Assembly (NCBI GenBank): GCA_017311185.1 | Contig: JAESUZ010001519.1 | Coordinates: forward strand, 682,001 to 746,000 | Direction: 5' to 3' | DNA: 64,000 nucleotides | Source of the DNA: Proteles cristata cristata | Taxonomy: Eukaryota; Chordata; Mammalia; Carnivora; Hyaenidae | In this document: positions 11,274 through 23,436 of the stretch, piece by piece | Layout of the letters: the number at the start of each line of letters is the position of its first letter | How positions within the stretch are numbered: position 1 is the stretch's first letter | Translations under genes and position numbers: made by a program | Notes under the pieces: model-generated | What the model was told of the DNA's origin: nothing | The model's database searches: none | What the model saw: only the letters and a program-made list of their open reading frames with translations

Positions 11274-12777
11274 CTGTATGTATGCCATTTTGTTATAATG
11301 AAATTCCTATATACACCTTATTGTTCTCTTTACAACTAAACCCTCAAAAATAAACTGTTAGAGAATGGATGGGTAAGTGTATCCTGACACGGGTTGGAGG
11401 TTGTACTTCAACACAAAGAACCACTTGACCGGCTGCAGATATTGACCATTGGTAAAGAAATTCACTCGATTCTGACATTTATTTCACATACTTTTAATTC
11501 TCACCTGCTTAGTCAGTTTTTTCATCTTACTTCCCTAAGTTTATTTTCTTATTAACTGACTTTAATTTATCTTCCATTTGCATATTATAAAGAGACACAA
11601 ATTCCATTGGAAAAGAAGTGAGAAAATAAATAAAAGGTGAATAGATAAAAGTCTGCCAGATGGACGGTCCTGCTACAGGTAAGAGATGGTGAGTCACCCA
11701 AGAAGGGAGAGGAGAAAAGGAGGAAGCATGGGAGCAGAGAAGAGGAAAAGAAGGAGGGAGAGAGGAAAGAAGAAGGAGTGAAGGAAAGAAACAATTTCCA
11801 TCAGTCACTTTGGGTAATAAAACCTTTGGACAGGATTTAAGAAATGCCATCTGAAAGATCAACGAGTTGTGTTTCCAAAACCTTTGTTTACTGCCGCAAC
11901 AAACAACCTCGGGCAGGAACCAAACGTGCTCCTCACCCCTCTTACCCTCAAGTTTCAGCAGGTCCAAAATTTAACTTATTTTCCCTACTTCCCTATTTTT
12001 GCATCTGATTCTTTTGTGCTCACTGGACCCCATATAATGAGATGGTTAGAATAATACAAAATGTTTTGAAGAGAGTCACAGGAATTTTGAAGCAGAGCGT
12101 AAACTCAGGCAAATTAATGTTTCTCACCCAGTTTCGTCCCTGGATTGCTAGAATAAAATGAGATGATACTTGCAAACACTCTATTTTCCTGCCTTTCACA
12201 TAGTAGATGTTCAGCAAATGGAAGTATCTTTGCTTACTGTTATAGTCACCAGGCTACTGTTTTTTAACTTCAAAATTACAGAATCTAATTCCTTGTCATC
12301 GGTCACCTATGTTGCTGGAAGTATTTATTATCCTGTTTCTCTACCTCAGCCTCACTGTGTCTACCTCTCAACACACCTTTATTCTAACTGAATAGTGATA
12401 AAAATTCATTCTCCCCAACACTCTGCTCATGGCATCAAGCATGTCTGTTGAAAGCCTGTCTGTTGCTGGTCACTGCAATCAGGTTAATAAAATTTACATG
12501 TAATCTCAGATGTGTTTTCCCTATCAGCTAACCCTAATCTGGTCCTCTGCGCTCCCATTCTGCAAGTCCCTCCTACTTTCCTTCAATACACAGCCCCATC
12601 TAGCTACCCGTGAACTCTCTTCTCTTTCCCATCTACATCATCCAAAAGCATTCGTCTACACTCGTCTCTATTCCCTTGTTTCCCCCTCCCTCCTCAACCT
12701 ACTGTGCAGCATGACTTATACTTCCAACAGGTTCTAGTCAGGCCGGCGGAGTGTTCCAGTGAGGGTTCCTCAGAACT
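11274..12777. other. Intergenic; purine-rich tract and a MIR-like relic
   Basis: Mostly unrecognised sequence. A strand-asymmetric purine (GA-rich) tract lies at about 11698-11795. A MIR-like 3' segment lies at about 12148-12235 (gagatgatacttgcaaacac, then cacatagtagatgttcagc). C/T-rich sequence at 12500-12740 may be an old L2 piece, but I cannot show it. Confidence 0.45.
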
Positions 12778-12789
12778 CATCTTACTTTC

Positions 12790-12991
12790 TTTTTTTTTAA
12801 GTTTAGTTATTTTGAAAGAGAGAGAGAGAGAGAGCGAGCAAGCGTGAGCAGGGGAGAGTAGAGAATCCCACCCAGGGGCTGCGCTGTCAATGTAGAGCCC
12901 AACATGGGGCTTGATGCCCTTAACTGTGAGATGATGACCTGAACTGAAATCAAGAGTTGGACACTTAACCGACTGAGTCACCCAGACACCC
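12790..12991 (-). mobile_element. CAN SINE
   Basis: Reverse complement of the SINE: T-rich start, GA-rich stretch, and end ccgactgagtcacccagac. Flanked by the direct repeat catcttactttc at 12778-12789 and 12992-13003. Confidence 0.94.
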
Positions 12992-13003
12992 CATCTTACT
13001 TTC

Positions 13004-13600
13004 CTTCTTGGCAGGACCTGATACTGCTTGAGGACACCTCTATGTCAATACACTCTCCTCTCTTGACCTGACAACTTAGTCTCCGAGATTTATGATTTAT
13101 AGTCCACTCCTCAAGCTCCTTATATCTGCTGCTATTCAGCTTTCATAGACTCCTGGAGGATACATCATCAACCCAATGGTGAAAACCAAAACCTGAGATT
13201 CAGCCCTAAAACTTTTCTCTTGCTCATTCCAACGCTCACTTAAACAGAAACTCTTTTGAATGAGTAAAGCTCTTGTGAATTCATCCACCTATTTCCCTTC
13301 TGCTGCTGCTATCCTAGTTAAACTTCTGGCCTTCTCCTGACTGAACTATCATAATTGTACCCTGTACCCTCTTATTAACTCATAAACTCGCCCATCCCAT
13401 TTTCAGCACTGTAGTAAGAATATTAACTTCCAAGTAGAAGACTGATGATGCCACTACATCATCATGAAGCCCGAATCAGCATAATGAGATCTGGCTGAGA
13501 AGTCATAAGCCACCAGCTGTACAGTAATGAATGCACGCAGTTCAAAAGAAAATGCAGGTATAAGACTCCCACTGATAAAGGGGTTTCAAAAGAACCACAA
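13004..13600. other. Intergenic, possible old L2 remnants
   Basis: C/T-rich sequence with weak L2-like character (for example actgatgatgccactacatc near 13440). No firm call is possible. Confidence 0.3.
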
Positions 13601-13604
13601 TAGC

Positions 13605-13800
13605 CAAAAAGAATTCTCTTGTTGTGATGTACAGCATAGGGAACATAGTCAATAATATTGTAATGACTTTGTATGGTGGCAGATGGTAACTGCAGTTACC
13701 AAGGGGACCATTTCAGAATGCATAAAAATATCCAATCACTATGATGTACCCTGGAGCTAGAATACTGTATGTCAATTACACTTCAATAAAAAATTGCCAC
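13605..13800 (+). mobile_element. Old L1 3' UTR fragment
   Basis: Contains the signature 3' end of middle-aged mammalian L1: gatgtacagcatagggaaca, then tagtcaataatattgtaatg, then tgtatgtcaattacacttca, ending with aataaa-like sequence. Only the 3' end is present, so the copy is 5' truncated or deleted. Confidence 0.88.
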
Positions 13801-13804
13801 ATGC

Positions 13805-14985
13805 ACCATACCCCTAAAATATAATTCTTAAAGTCATATTTCTGAAGTTTATAAAAAATTAATTGCATATTATGTATTCTTTTGTCGACTGCATTTCTCA
13901 CTCAATATTATGTTTGCAAGATTTATGTACATTGATGTATATAGTTGTAATTCATCCATTTTAACTGCTCTATAGAACTCCATTTTCTGGAGACCTATAA
14001 TTTATTTATCATTTCTACCATTGATGGAGGTTTGAGTTATTGTCTAGTTTTGTTTTGTGACTATGGAATAAAGCTAATAAGAACATTGAGGGGAAAAAAA
14101 GATCCACAATAGGCAAAGAAAGTTAACTCTTAACGTTCTCCAGGCTCAGAGAATACTGAAGCAGACCATGAGGACATAAAGCAAGAAACAATTTTCCACC
14201 TTTTGTCTCCTTATCTCTCTCCTTCGTCCTTTCCCTTCCCTTATCCTTGGAAGTATCAGAAGTGCAGCTAGCAAGAAGGCAGGGCGCCAGCAACCTAAGC
14301 AACCGTACCCACTTCTTCCCACTCTCTGCCGTAGGACTGTGCCGGGGCCAGGATGGAGAGCTGCAATTTCCAACAGAGACAGGGATTCTCTGATTGGAGT
14401 AATAAACTACAGCATGCAGACTGCTTCTATGTCTAGAAGAAACTGGAAGGCTTTTTATGACCTACAAAAGATTGGAAAACTCATCGGGCCTGACTAAATT
14501 TTCACACAACTGGCAGGAGCCAGTTTAAGAATGCAGCCATGAGAAACCTCGGGCTCTTTTCCAATTATACACGATGAATCTTCCTCGTTCGACGTACCAG
14601 TGTGGGGAGGTAAGATATGCAGAACTCAGCGACTGAGCGGCAAGTGAACAGGAGAAATCAAAGATCGTGAACGTGGAAGCGGTAGGTCTGGCACTTACCT
14701 TGTGAGCGATCGGATGACCTTGAGATAGAAGCCTTGAGATGAACAGCAAAGCAGAATGACAGACTGACTCGATGGCTACTAAGTACTGACACCACATGAG
14801 CCCTATACTCCTCCCCTACGGACTCATATTACATAAGAAAAGGTACACGTGTTTGTATATTTATCTTCCATTTCCTAAGTAGATTGATATACATACCAGT
14901 CTTTCCAGGAAAATATAGGTTTACAGCCATTGTTACAATGTAACAACGGGGTCTTATTTCATAGATAATATACATGGCACACGTA
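13805..14985. other. Intergenic, no recognised feature
   Basis: No clear repeat or coding frame. Small open frames at 14146-14373 and 14525-14797 on the - strand lack recognisable protein features. Confidence 0.45.
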
Positions 14986-14989
14986 ACAG

Positions 14990-16189
14990 AGATTAAAGAT
15001 GCATGGAACGAAAACTAATACAAGAGTAAGGAGACATGGACAACTCCAGATGGAGGCACCATCAGAGTGCTCTCTCTCAACAACTCAGAACATGGAGACA
15101 GAAAGTCTGGGGAACACAGAAGAATTGAACAACACTGTTAATTGGTTCAACCTAATTGACATTTACAGAAAATTCACACTGTCACAGAAGAATATACCTT
15201 CTTTTCAATGGCACTTGGGACATTTAGCAAGTTAGAGAGTATTCCAAGCAAGGAAACAAAGCTTAATAAATTTAAAAAAAAAAAGCCAAGCCATACTAAC
15301 TACATTCTATGTTCACAGTATAAATCTGAATTCAATGATATGTGTTATCTTAGGAACTTTAAAAAAAACATTAAACCCATCCCAAACAGAAGAAAATAAT
15401 GAAGGGTAGAATCAATAAAATAGAAAACAAAAATTTAGAAAAATCAGTGACATGGAAAGTTGGTTCTTTGAGAGATCAATGAAATTGATTAGCCTCTACC
15501 CAGATTGATCAACAAACAGAGGGAAACAGAAAAGGGGGAAAACACAAGCCATTAACAATCAGGAACAAGAGATGTGACAACATGACAGGCTCTACACACA
15601 CTCAAATGAATTAAGTAAATGTGAAAATTTTATGTCAATAAATGCAACAACTTAAAATAAAAGAAATCCATGAAAGGTACAACTACCAGAGCTCATTCAA
15701 GAATGAATCAATAAACTAAGTAGACACATATCTATGACATGAATGGAACTCACACTTAAAAAGTCTTACCCCGAAGAAGATTCAAGGTCCAGGTGGTTTC
15801 AATCGTGAATTCTATCACATCTTTAAAAAAGAAATAATACCTTTACTCATTTGTTTTGTTTCTTAAATTCCATATATACTGTACACCCAAAACTAATATA
15901 CATAAAAATTTAAAAATGAAATAATGCCAACTGTATGCAAATGCTTGGAATTATTCCAGCAAAGAAAAAAAAAAGGTTAGTTTGATATTTGAAAATCAAT
16001 CAGTTTAGTTCATCATATTAAGCAGCTGAGAAAAAAAGCTCATGAAAGTTTTTGTCCTTTGTCATATAAAGATCTTTATAAGAATGTTCATAAAAACTTT
16101 GTAATAGCCAAAAACTGTAACACAAATGTTCATCAAGAAGTGAAGGTAAATAATTATCGTACATCTATACAATGGCATACTAATCAGCA

Positions 16190-16225
<36 letters not shown>

Positions 16226-16690
16226 AAATACGCTCTTGATGTACTCGATGACATGGATGAACTTAAAAATAATTAGGCTGGATAAAGGCAGTCAGACCTA
16301 AAAGAGTACATACTATATGGTTTCAGTTATATAAAATTCCAGAAAATGCAAACTTTTATATATACGTTTATATATATACATATATACAATATGTATGTTT
16401 ATATATATATACATATATATACATAAATATAGATATAACCTATATAAAATATATTATATATGTATAAAACAGGAAACAGTTCAGTGGTTGCCTGGAGACA
16501 GAGGAGCGAGAGAGGTGACATGAGGAAACCTATGAGGGTGATAGATATGTTCACGACCTTGATCATGATGATTATTTCATGGATGTGCACATCTGCCAAA
16601 ATGTCTCAAATTCCATGTGTTAGATATGTGCAGTTTATTGTATGTCAGTTATATCTTTATAAGGCAGTTAAAACAATAAATGAATAAATA
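14990..16690 (+). mobile_element. Old L1 fragment with ORF2 remnants and 3' end
   Basis: From about 15000 the sequence resembles an L1 ORF2 with many stops (for example gagagatcaatgaaattgat near 15470, aggtggtttcaatcgtgaatt near 15795). The region ends with a typical old L1 3' end: catcttgataaatccat-like sequences, atgttcacgaccttgatcat near 16548, then atgtgcagtttattgtatgt near 16627. A (gaaa)n microsatellite (16193-16226) and an AT-rich tract (16360-16460) interrupt it. Confidence 0.75.
16360..16460. repeat. (TA)-rich low-complexity tract
   Basis: Runs of tatata/tacata alternating over about 100 bp inside the old L1 3' region. Likely unstable in length and easily melted. Confidence 0.85.
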
Positions 16691-18200
16691 AGTTGTCTTA
16701 AATTCCTTGCTCACTTTCTTAAATTTGATAAGCTCGTGTGCTAAATGCTACAATAAAGACACAGATGGGTGAGCTCCGGTCTCTACATAGAAGCTGGTTA
16801 GCATGAAACATGAGGGCCCAGGCAGGGGCAAACTCAGTTGTTATCAGATTGTGATTTGGAGAAGGTTAGAGAAGAAGAGTGGGAAAGAAGAAGAGAAGGA
16901 GAGGGAAGAACGAGAACGAACAGAAGCAGCAGCATCTATGCTTTGATTCACCAGAGTAACAAGAGGCTCACTTATTGTTCAAGCATATACTAAGTATTTA
17001 TAATATTCCAGGCACCATGCTCAGCACTAAGAAAATGCCCTTAATAAGTAAAATGTATGAGGTAAACACACACTTAGATCATGAAATTTACAAAAATAAT
17101 GACGCACAAAGGAGGAAAGAAAGATTTCTAATCCTGATGGATTAGAAAGGAATGTTTGACTATGACCATGACGATAAGGAAATAAACAAATAAAAATATT
17201 TCAGTGAGCATTAAGGCTGGAAAACATTGTTCCTCCTATGGAAATAATAGGGAAAATGTGCTTTGGTGAGACAGTTTCTCTGATGTGACTGAGGAATGAA
17301 AATCCATCTAGTAGGGTTTACAAACAGGACATATAAAGGAAAAGTAACAGGAAATTAAGCTAGAAAGTGGGGCTGTTGTGATATTATTGTGAAAGAAACT
17401 GCATCCCACAGTAAGCACCCTGGAACCGATTCTGTAAGCACATGGCTATTTAAAAACAACAGCATGACCACCAACTGTTCTAATCAACTGAGATGGTTCA
17501 CAAGTAATCTGTGAATTATAATGATTATATCACTTATGTTTGCAAGTAATACAGTTTTTAAAAGTCAATCATGATTTCTCCCCCCAAGAACATCATCCAT
17601 GGTAACTAGCTTTCTGATATTCTTTCATAAGCTTGAGGGCTGGATGTGCAATCACAATTGGTGAGTGGTGGCATTTCAATAATCCTTGCTTAAGAATCAC
17701 AGGAAAGTGTGTCCGAAGAGTGAACTACATAGCATGTGTATGATAGCAGGACAATTATAACACATAAAGAGGAAGAAGAATCATCAGTATCAACGAGGGG
17801 CAAGTTGAAAATCAGGTGAAAAATTTTAAGATGCATTAGGAAAGGATGAAAAGATGGAATGAATAACAAGAAAAGTTAATACAAATGAAAATAAAGGTAG
17901 ATGTCAACATCTGTACACAAGACGTTCTGGAAAAATACAAGGGGGGAAACAGTTTATATAAATTATTTGAAGACATATGACCCATTATTTTGCAAAAATT
18001 ACCCCCACGCACGTACAAACATGAACTCAGCTTAAGAAAAGCCAAAGGGTGCCAAAGAAGTTACAAATAAATCACTGTGGACATTTACAGGGAGATTTAA
18101 TAACAGCAAAGACAAAGGGACCATTCTAAAATTTTCGAACAAGAAACGGCAGATCAACTAACAAGGAAAAGCACCACAGCGGTACTCTTCAAGCGACAGT
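16690..18200. other. Intergenic, one MIR-like relic
   Basis: AT-rich sequence with a GA-rich patch at 16860-16930. At about 16970-17050 a MIR- or L2-like antisense segment is visible (aagtatttataatattccag, then gcaccatgctcagcactaag). Otherwise nothing was recognised. Confidence 0.4.
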
Positions 18201-18204
18201 AAGC

Positions 18205-18455
18205 AGGGGCAGTGCTTACTCCTGATCTGGAGCCACCTGCTTTGAATCCAGGGTCTGTCAGACGCTAGCACTAGCTTTACATTAAACAGGATATTTAACT
18301 TCTTTGTAGCTCAGTTTCCTCATTTATACAATACAGATCACAGTAATTCCCACGTCATAAGATTGTGGGGAGTGCTAAATACGTTACAATATGTAAAACC
18401 CATAAAAATACAGCCAGACGCATAATAGACATCATATGGCTATAAACTATTATTG
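18205..18455 (+). mobile_element. MIR SINE relic
   Basis: Diverged but clear MIR core: aacttctttgtagctcagtttcctcatttat, followed by cataagattgtggggagtgc and an atgtaaaaccca segment. Ancient tRNA-derived SINE shared by mammals. Confidence 0.75.
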
Positions 18456-18661
18456 TTTTCAGATCTCTCGGTAGCAATATTTGATGGAGGAATACAAAGA
18501 AACATTTTTTTTAAATGCTCAAGAAAAGACATTCAATGTGAGAATTTTATATCCATTGGGACAATCGTTTAATTACAAGGGTGGAAAGAACAGAAAAACA
18601 TATAATAAAGACAATGAAAACATGAACACTAATATATCAACATATTAATAGCATATAATAA

Positions 18662-18872
18662 TTTTTTTAATGTTTTATTTATTTCTAGGAGAGAGAGAGA
18701 CAGCGTGAGCAGGGTAGGGTCAGAGAGAGAGGGAGTCACAGACTGAAATAGGCTCCAGGCTCTGAGCTGGCAGTCAGCACAGAGCCCGACGCGGGGCCCG
18801 AACCCACGAACCGCGAGATCATGACCTACGCGAAAGTCGGACGCTTAACCGACTAAGCCACCCAGGCGCCCC
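18662..18872 (-). mobile_element. CAN SINE, young subfamily
   Basis: Reverse-strand copy ending ccgactaagccacccaggcg. It has features shared with the copies at 21767, 32605 and 61910: a ctaggag junction before the tail, ggcagtcagcacagagccc, and gaaagtcggac. The direct repeat aatagcata(t/c)aat flanks it (about 18647 and 18873). Confidence 0.95.
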
Positions 18873-19028
18873 AATAGCATACAATTATTAATTCACAATT
18901 ATTAGTCTTGATTTATCCAAAATTTATTGAGAATGTTAAATGCCACTTATTATTTCAAACTCTTTATATAAATTAATGAACTTAGTATTCACATAAACCC
19001 CAGGCGGCAAAGAAAGGTTCACCAAAGG

Positions 19029-19490
19029 TCACTCGGGATGGGTCTGATAGGCAATCAAGAGTATGTCTCTACTAAGCCTCCTTTGTAAGGTCCGTAAATG
19101 TGAGACAGATCTTAAATACAAACCATCTGTTCCATGTTCCCTTTCCGAGTCTTTGCTCCATGAAAGCTTGTTTACAGACAAGCTTATCTCTAAGAAATGG
19201 TCCTTGAGTGTGGTTTCAGTAGAGGCAGAAACCTTTCTTTCTAAGGAGTTTGCATTTTGGTTACCTGTCCTGTTGTGTTGTCGTCCATATAAAAAGCCAG
19301 TCTGTGGTTGAGTCCAATTATGGATGAAACCAAATATCTCACAACAAAGGACTGGACTAGCCGGCTGGCACTCATACGCAAATGTGTGCAAAGCACAGAG
19401 CTCTATTGTTTTTTTTGGACAAATCATGCACACATTTCTCCCAGTATTTGAGTCAGAGCAAGAAATGACTAAAGACAGAGAAAGCAACAA
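19029..19490 (-). pseudogene. Possible env N-terminal fragment of the retroviral relic
   Basis: A 153-codon open stretch that begins with a hydrophobic run (LLSLSLVIS) like a signal peptide, followed by several cysteines and two N-glycosylation sequons (NWT, NRT). Its position downstream of the integrase-like region is where env lies. I do not recognise a specific env family, so this rests on position and character only. A chance open frame is the alternative. Confidence 0.3.
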
Positions 19491-20179
19491 GAAAGTTAGA
19501 GACCTGGACTTTTCACTGGTGAAGAAATAACAGTCCTTGGTTACCTACCCAGCCCCGTAAGCCTACAGTCATGAAGGAATCTTGCCACGAGGGAAAAGCA
19601 AAAAAGCATATGGATTCAAGCTTGGTTCGAGTCCTCCAACTCCAGCTCTGGAGCCTTTGCTAGAAGCTGGCCTCCGGTGACCATCCTGCCATCTTGGCAC
19701 AAGGCTCTGTAGTGGAAATTCTCTCCACCCAAAGACCAACTGCTTCTAAAAAATTCCTAAGAATTCCTAATTTAAAATTTTCTCAAGGAAAATCAATCTG
19801 TTGTCATTGGGTTGAACCTTGTCTTTTCAGCTGGATTACACGAACCTAAGCATTTTCTTTCTCGAGTGTAACTGCTGTTCCAGTGGTCAGAAATTACCCC
19901 AGCATTGTTTTTATGGTGTCTTTTCCAGCTGACAAAGTCTGAGTTTTTTAGGTCGTGGAGAGGCCACTTGGGAGAACATGAAGGAAATACCACTGATCCC
20001 TGTTAGTACTAAGACTGGTTAGATTGCCTGAGTCTCTCATAGTCTCTGCCCCAAAGCAAAGCAGAGCCAGAAGTGGGGGAGAAATGTGCCCTGTGAAAGG
20101 GAGGCCTCTGACATACTCATATAGTACGAGTCCATGACTGTTCCTTTTTGTTCAAAACACCATTCGCCTTCTCTGTTCT

Positions 20180-20720
20180 TCATGAGTCTTGTGAGTAACA
20201 GGGACAATAAAATTTCAGAGTAAACAAGAAGGCTTTGCAAAGTTCTTCAGTAACTATCCCAAGACACTGAGTACCTCTATTACTGGAGAAATTGTTTGGA
20301 AATTCCCCAGGTTGAAAACACAAGGTCAAGTAACCTCTTTTGCTATGACTAGAACTATATCTCTCCACCAAACGGAAGTTTCATTCCATATTGAAAAGTC
20401 GCAAATGATGACTAGGATATTCAGACTCCATTTTGCAAGGTGTATGGACCCATTTGTAAGTGTTCAAGGGTACCCTAAAACCGGGGTTCCTGTCTACATT
20501 CCATCTGTACAGCTTCACCGGGATTAACCTGGTGCAGATGAGATAGGCAACCAGACACGTCCTCAGCAACCTTACTAAATTTTTCTCACCAATGCTGATA
20601 AAATATTTGTCAATTTGTCTCCCTTGAAGTGGGTGATTTCTTCTTAAATGTTGGCCAAGTTTCCAACTGAAGTCTTCCGGAGATGCCACGCGGCCAAGGC
20701 AACAGATTATCTTCCCCATG
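20180..20720 (-). pseudogene. Retroviral integrase-like pseudogene
   Basis: Two consecutive open stretches (20719-20381 and 20371-20180) in frames that together resemble integrase: a Cys pair region, then the core with the S-(D)-RGT-type motif. The normally catalytic aspartate of that motif is read as Asn (codon at 20279-20281), which would abolish strand transfer. The downstream E.ANG.L-like stretch (after a stop near 20180) fits the third catalytic residue region. It is broken by stops and by the frame change between the two stretches. Confidence 0.5.
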
Positions 20721-21117
20721 TGGGGTTTTTCCCCAAAAAAAATTTTTTTTCATACTCTAAAACAAGTATAGTGTCACCAAAAATGTTGTTCCATGAGGCT
20801 CTTTGGGAGTTAAGGGGAAATGAGATATTGAGCTCTTGACAGTCATTTGTGGCAGCTCATTCATTGATTTTACCCTTCCTTTTTTTCCCTTTAGTTGCAC
20901 TTGGCGAGGGTTTAGAGGCCCAGCAACAGACTATTTTCCATTCCAGGTTTTGGTTGCGTCTTAAATCCCTGCTTTCTGACTTAAGGCCATTCAGTGAGGA
21001 AAGAGCTTTGGTCATATCTGCTTCAAGATCTACCCCTGAATGTTTTCCGGAGGTGTTAAAGTCTCCAATGTATTCATCTTTCTATTTGTTTGTGACCCTG
21101 GTCTCCAAAATTTCTGT

Positions 21118-21435
21118 CTAATATTTATATTTTTTTCTGAATTTCTCTGATTTCATTACAGAATTTGACACCTTTAAAGCCACAATCAGAATATTCACAG
21201 TACGTTTTCCATTGAAGTTTAGCACATACGCGGTTCCTAATAACATATAAATCAATGGATAGGGATCTGGGAACTCTGAATCAAATGCCCTTAGAACCAC
21301 AGCAAATTGCTCTATAAATTTCCGCCTACCCTGTACGGGCTTTGCAAAGCCTTTGAAAATCACTTTCAGACCACAATCAGGGCTCAAGTTCCACCATAAG
21401 GGGCTTGTTCTGATCTGGATAACTTTAAGAGCCAA
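21118..21435 (-). pseudogene. Gag capsid-like fragment of the retroviral relic
   Basis: A 105-codon open stretch whose middle (a short F..F..V...F....PD.Y.L pattern) resembles the capsid region of retroviral Gag. Just 5' of it on the same strand (21700-21450) is a proline-rich stretch, as expected between matrix and capsid. The stop at 21118 and the frames beyond it are disrupted, so it is not functional. The similarity is by eye and short. Confidence 0.35.
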
Positions 21436-21766
21436 GTCAGCTGTTTCAGAGTGGCTGGCTGGCCAGGAGGAAAGGAGAGCCGGTCAGAAAGCGTGCTGGA
21501 AGTAAGGGATCATAGAGGGCCACAGGATAGAAGAAGACAGAGGGGAAGATCCAAACGTTTAGGTTCAAGTTACGGTTTGGGCCAGGCAGAAAGAAAATCT
21601 TTCACAGTTTTCACTTGTCTCCTTCACAGAATGTTTGGAGACGCAATCATGGAATCTGCATTTCTCTCACAAGCTTTCTCATATCAATAATAATAATAAA
21701 TAAATAAACACAGGGCACTGAATGTTTGCAATTTTAGTCCCTTTCCATTCTAAAAAAACACTTCTT

Positions 21767-22005
21767 GGGGTGCCTGGGTGGCTTAGTCGGTTAAGCATCC
21801 GACTTTCCGACTTTCGCTTAGGTCATGATCTCGCAGTTCGTGGGTTCGAGCCCCGCGTCGGGCTCTGTGCTGACTGCCAGCTCAGAGCCTGGAGCCTGTT
21901 TCAGTCTGTGACTCCCTCTCTCTCTGACCCTCCCCTGCTCACGCTGTCTCTCTCTCCTAGAAATAAATAAAACATTACAAAAAATAAAAAAATAAAACAA
22001 AAAAC
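21767..22005 (+). mobile_element. CAN SINE, young subfamily with internal microduplication
   Basis: Head ggggtgcctgggtggcttag and B-box-like gttcgtgggttcgagcccc, with gccagctcagagcctgg and a ctcctagaaataaata junction. The body contains a repeated word (gactttccgactttcgc at about 21801-21817). A direct repeat aaaaaacacttct flanks it at 21753-21765 and 22006-22018. Confidence 0.96.
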
Positions 22006-22018
22006 AAAAAACACTTCT

Positions 22019-22660
22019 CAAATGAACAATTTTGTTCCAATGTAAGGTTTCCCAAAATGGCTACCAAACTAGTGTTGGTAAAACTGTGCCATTTAGGAAA
22101 TGACTCACATGTGTTAGTTATGGTATAAATACCCGCAAGAGGCCTTCAGGAGACACACACTTGGGCTTAGTCTGAGACAAACATGGGGCAGTCTGGCAAT
22201 GGTCAGTCAATTCAGTCGCTTGTTCACCTATGCCCGGGGCTCCCCAACCTACTGGTTTGTCAGTCTCCTATGGTGGACCTGACAGATCTTGGAAAACACG
22301 AAGTTTAGACATGAACTTCCACTGATCCGGGAGCAACAGAAGATAACAAAAAGCACGGTGACCAAAACCAATGTTGTTTGTAATGAGACTGCTTTCTTCC
22401 AGGGACACATATCTATAAATACGAGCAAATCATGAAAGAGTCCCTGGCAAAGGCAACCTCACAGGACACAATACCCTTAGTATTTCATAGCTTGATGAAG
22501 ACTAGAACTCAGACCTAATGGGACACTCACTGCATGGGCTTCGGTGGCTCCCCGTTTCTGAACTTGGGACTTTGGGCTTCAGCACACAGAGCATTTTAAA
22601 TAGGATCTCGGCAGGACTTGCAGGTTGTTTAGCTCACCAAAGTATCACCAGATAGCCTTT
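22019..22660. other. Unassigned, possibly the 5' part of the retroviral relic
   Basis: No stop-free coding frame of note. On the + strand a TATA-like tataaata lies at about 22126 and an ATG at 22182. On the - strand the segment would be the gag leader or 5' LTR side of the relic. Neither reading can be shown. Confidence 0.3.
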
Positions 22661-22676
22661 CAATAAACAAAAGTCT

Positions 22677-22887
22677 GGGGCGCCTGGGTGGCTTAGCCCG
22701 TTAAGCATCCAACTAAGGCTCAGGTCATCGTCTCGTGGTTCAGGGGTTCCAGTCCCGCATAGGGCTCTGTGCTGACAGCCTGGAGCCTGCTTCGGACTCT
22801 CTGTCTCTCTCACTCTGCCTCTGTCCCGCTCATGCTCTGTCTCTTTCTCTCTTTCAAAAATAAACAAACATTAAAAAAAACTTTTTA
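22677..22887 (+). mobile_element. CAN SINE
   Basis: Head ggggcgcctgggtggcttag, CT-rich segment and an A-rich tail. Flanked by a perfect 14-bp direct repeat aataaacaaaagtc at 22662-22675 and 22888-22901. Confidence 0.95.
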
Positions 22888-23436
22888 AATAAACAAAAGT
22901 CACATTTAGTAGAACTTACTGCAGTAAGGGACAGGACCATTGTGACAGTTTTAGCCGTTTCCCAGGAGCGCTCAGAAGCAGAATAACCACAGAGTTTTGG
23001 GCCCTGCACTCAGGAGGTTAAGAAGGGATAGGACTGGGCAGAGTCTGTGAAGTCACCGTTCAGGACTGGCTGACACATGAAGGGGAGGGTCTTGATAAGG
23101 AAGCTGTTATTGATAAGAAGGCTATTGGCCAGGGTGGGATTAATGTTTTGGATATATTGATTTGTCAGCATTTACTGCAGCCAACCGTGGATTTAATCAC
23201 ATTTGCAATCTTCTCTTTCCTAGGCTAAAGCTTCCTAGAAGGAATAACTACATCACGTTGACCTAAGTGCTTTTATCGTTGACTCCAAGTCATGTTTACA
23301 GACAGTCTCAATTCTCAAAGACTGATTCCAGTAAAAGCAGAATTTCAAATGAAAACATCAGATATTACAGAAGTGGACATACACCAGTAAAAGAAAAGAA
23401 TTGATTTAAAAAACACATTATGAGCATTTCATTTTA

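Larger units (their letters stand above)
19000..21700 (-). mobile_element. Endogenous retrovirus relic (antisense), internal region with gag-, integrase- and env-like remnants
   Basis: Read on the - strand, the order is gag-like (21435-21118), integrase-like (about 20720-20180), then a possible env start (19490-19029), which is retroviral order. The integrase-like part is the strongest. Around 20320-20200 it has a P..F.S(N)RGT block followed by a conserved-looking E.LCKA block and a CP.Y-type end, the pattern of the catalytic core. It is preceded by a Cys-containing stretch at 20720-20400 that could be the zinc-binding domain. Reverse transcriptase and RNase H are not seen between gag and integrase, so a large internal deletion is inferred. 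Every part carries stops. No LTR pair could be proven. Class I (gamma-like) is a guess. Confidence 0.5.

Noticed and set aside
12694..12981. Small SINE-derived open frames (also 8196-8387, 32823-33059, 34343-34552, 40316-40549, 51867-52160, 54126-54341)
   Set aside because: Their translations share the same SINE-derived wording in many places, so they are repeat shadows and not genes.
22100..22200. TATA-like tataaata followed by an ATG (22182) on the + strand, resembling a promoter and start codon
   Set aside because: The frame stops after about 40 codons and shows no domain, and the surroundings fit the antisense retroviral relic. Chance is the better explanation.
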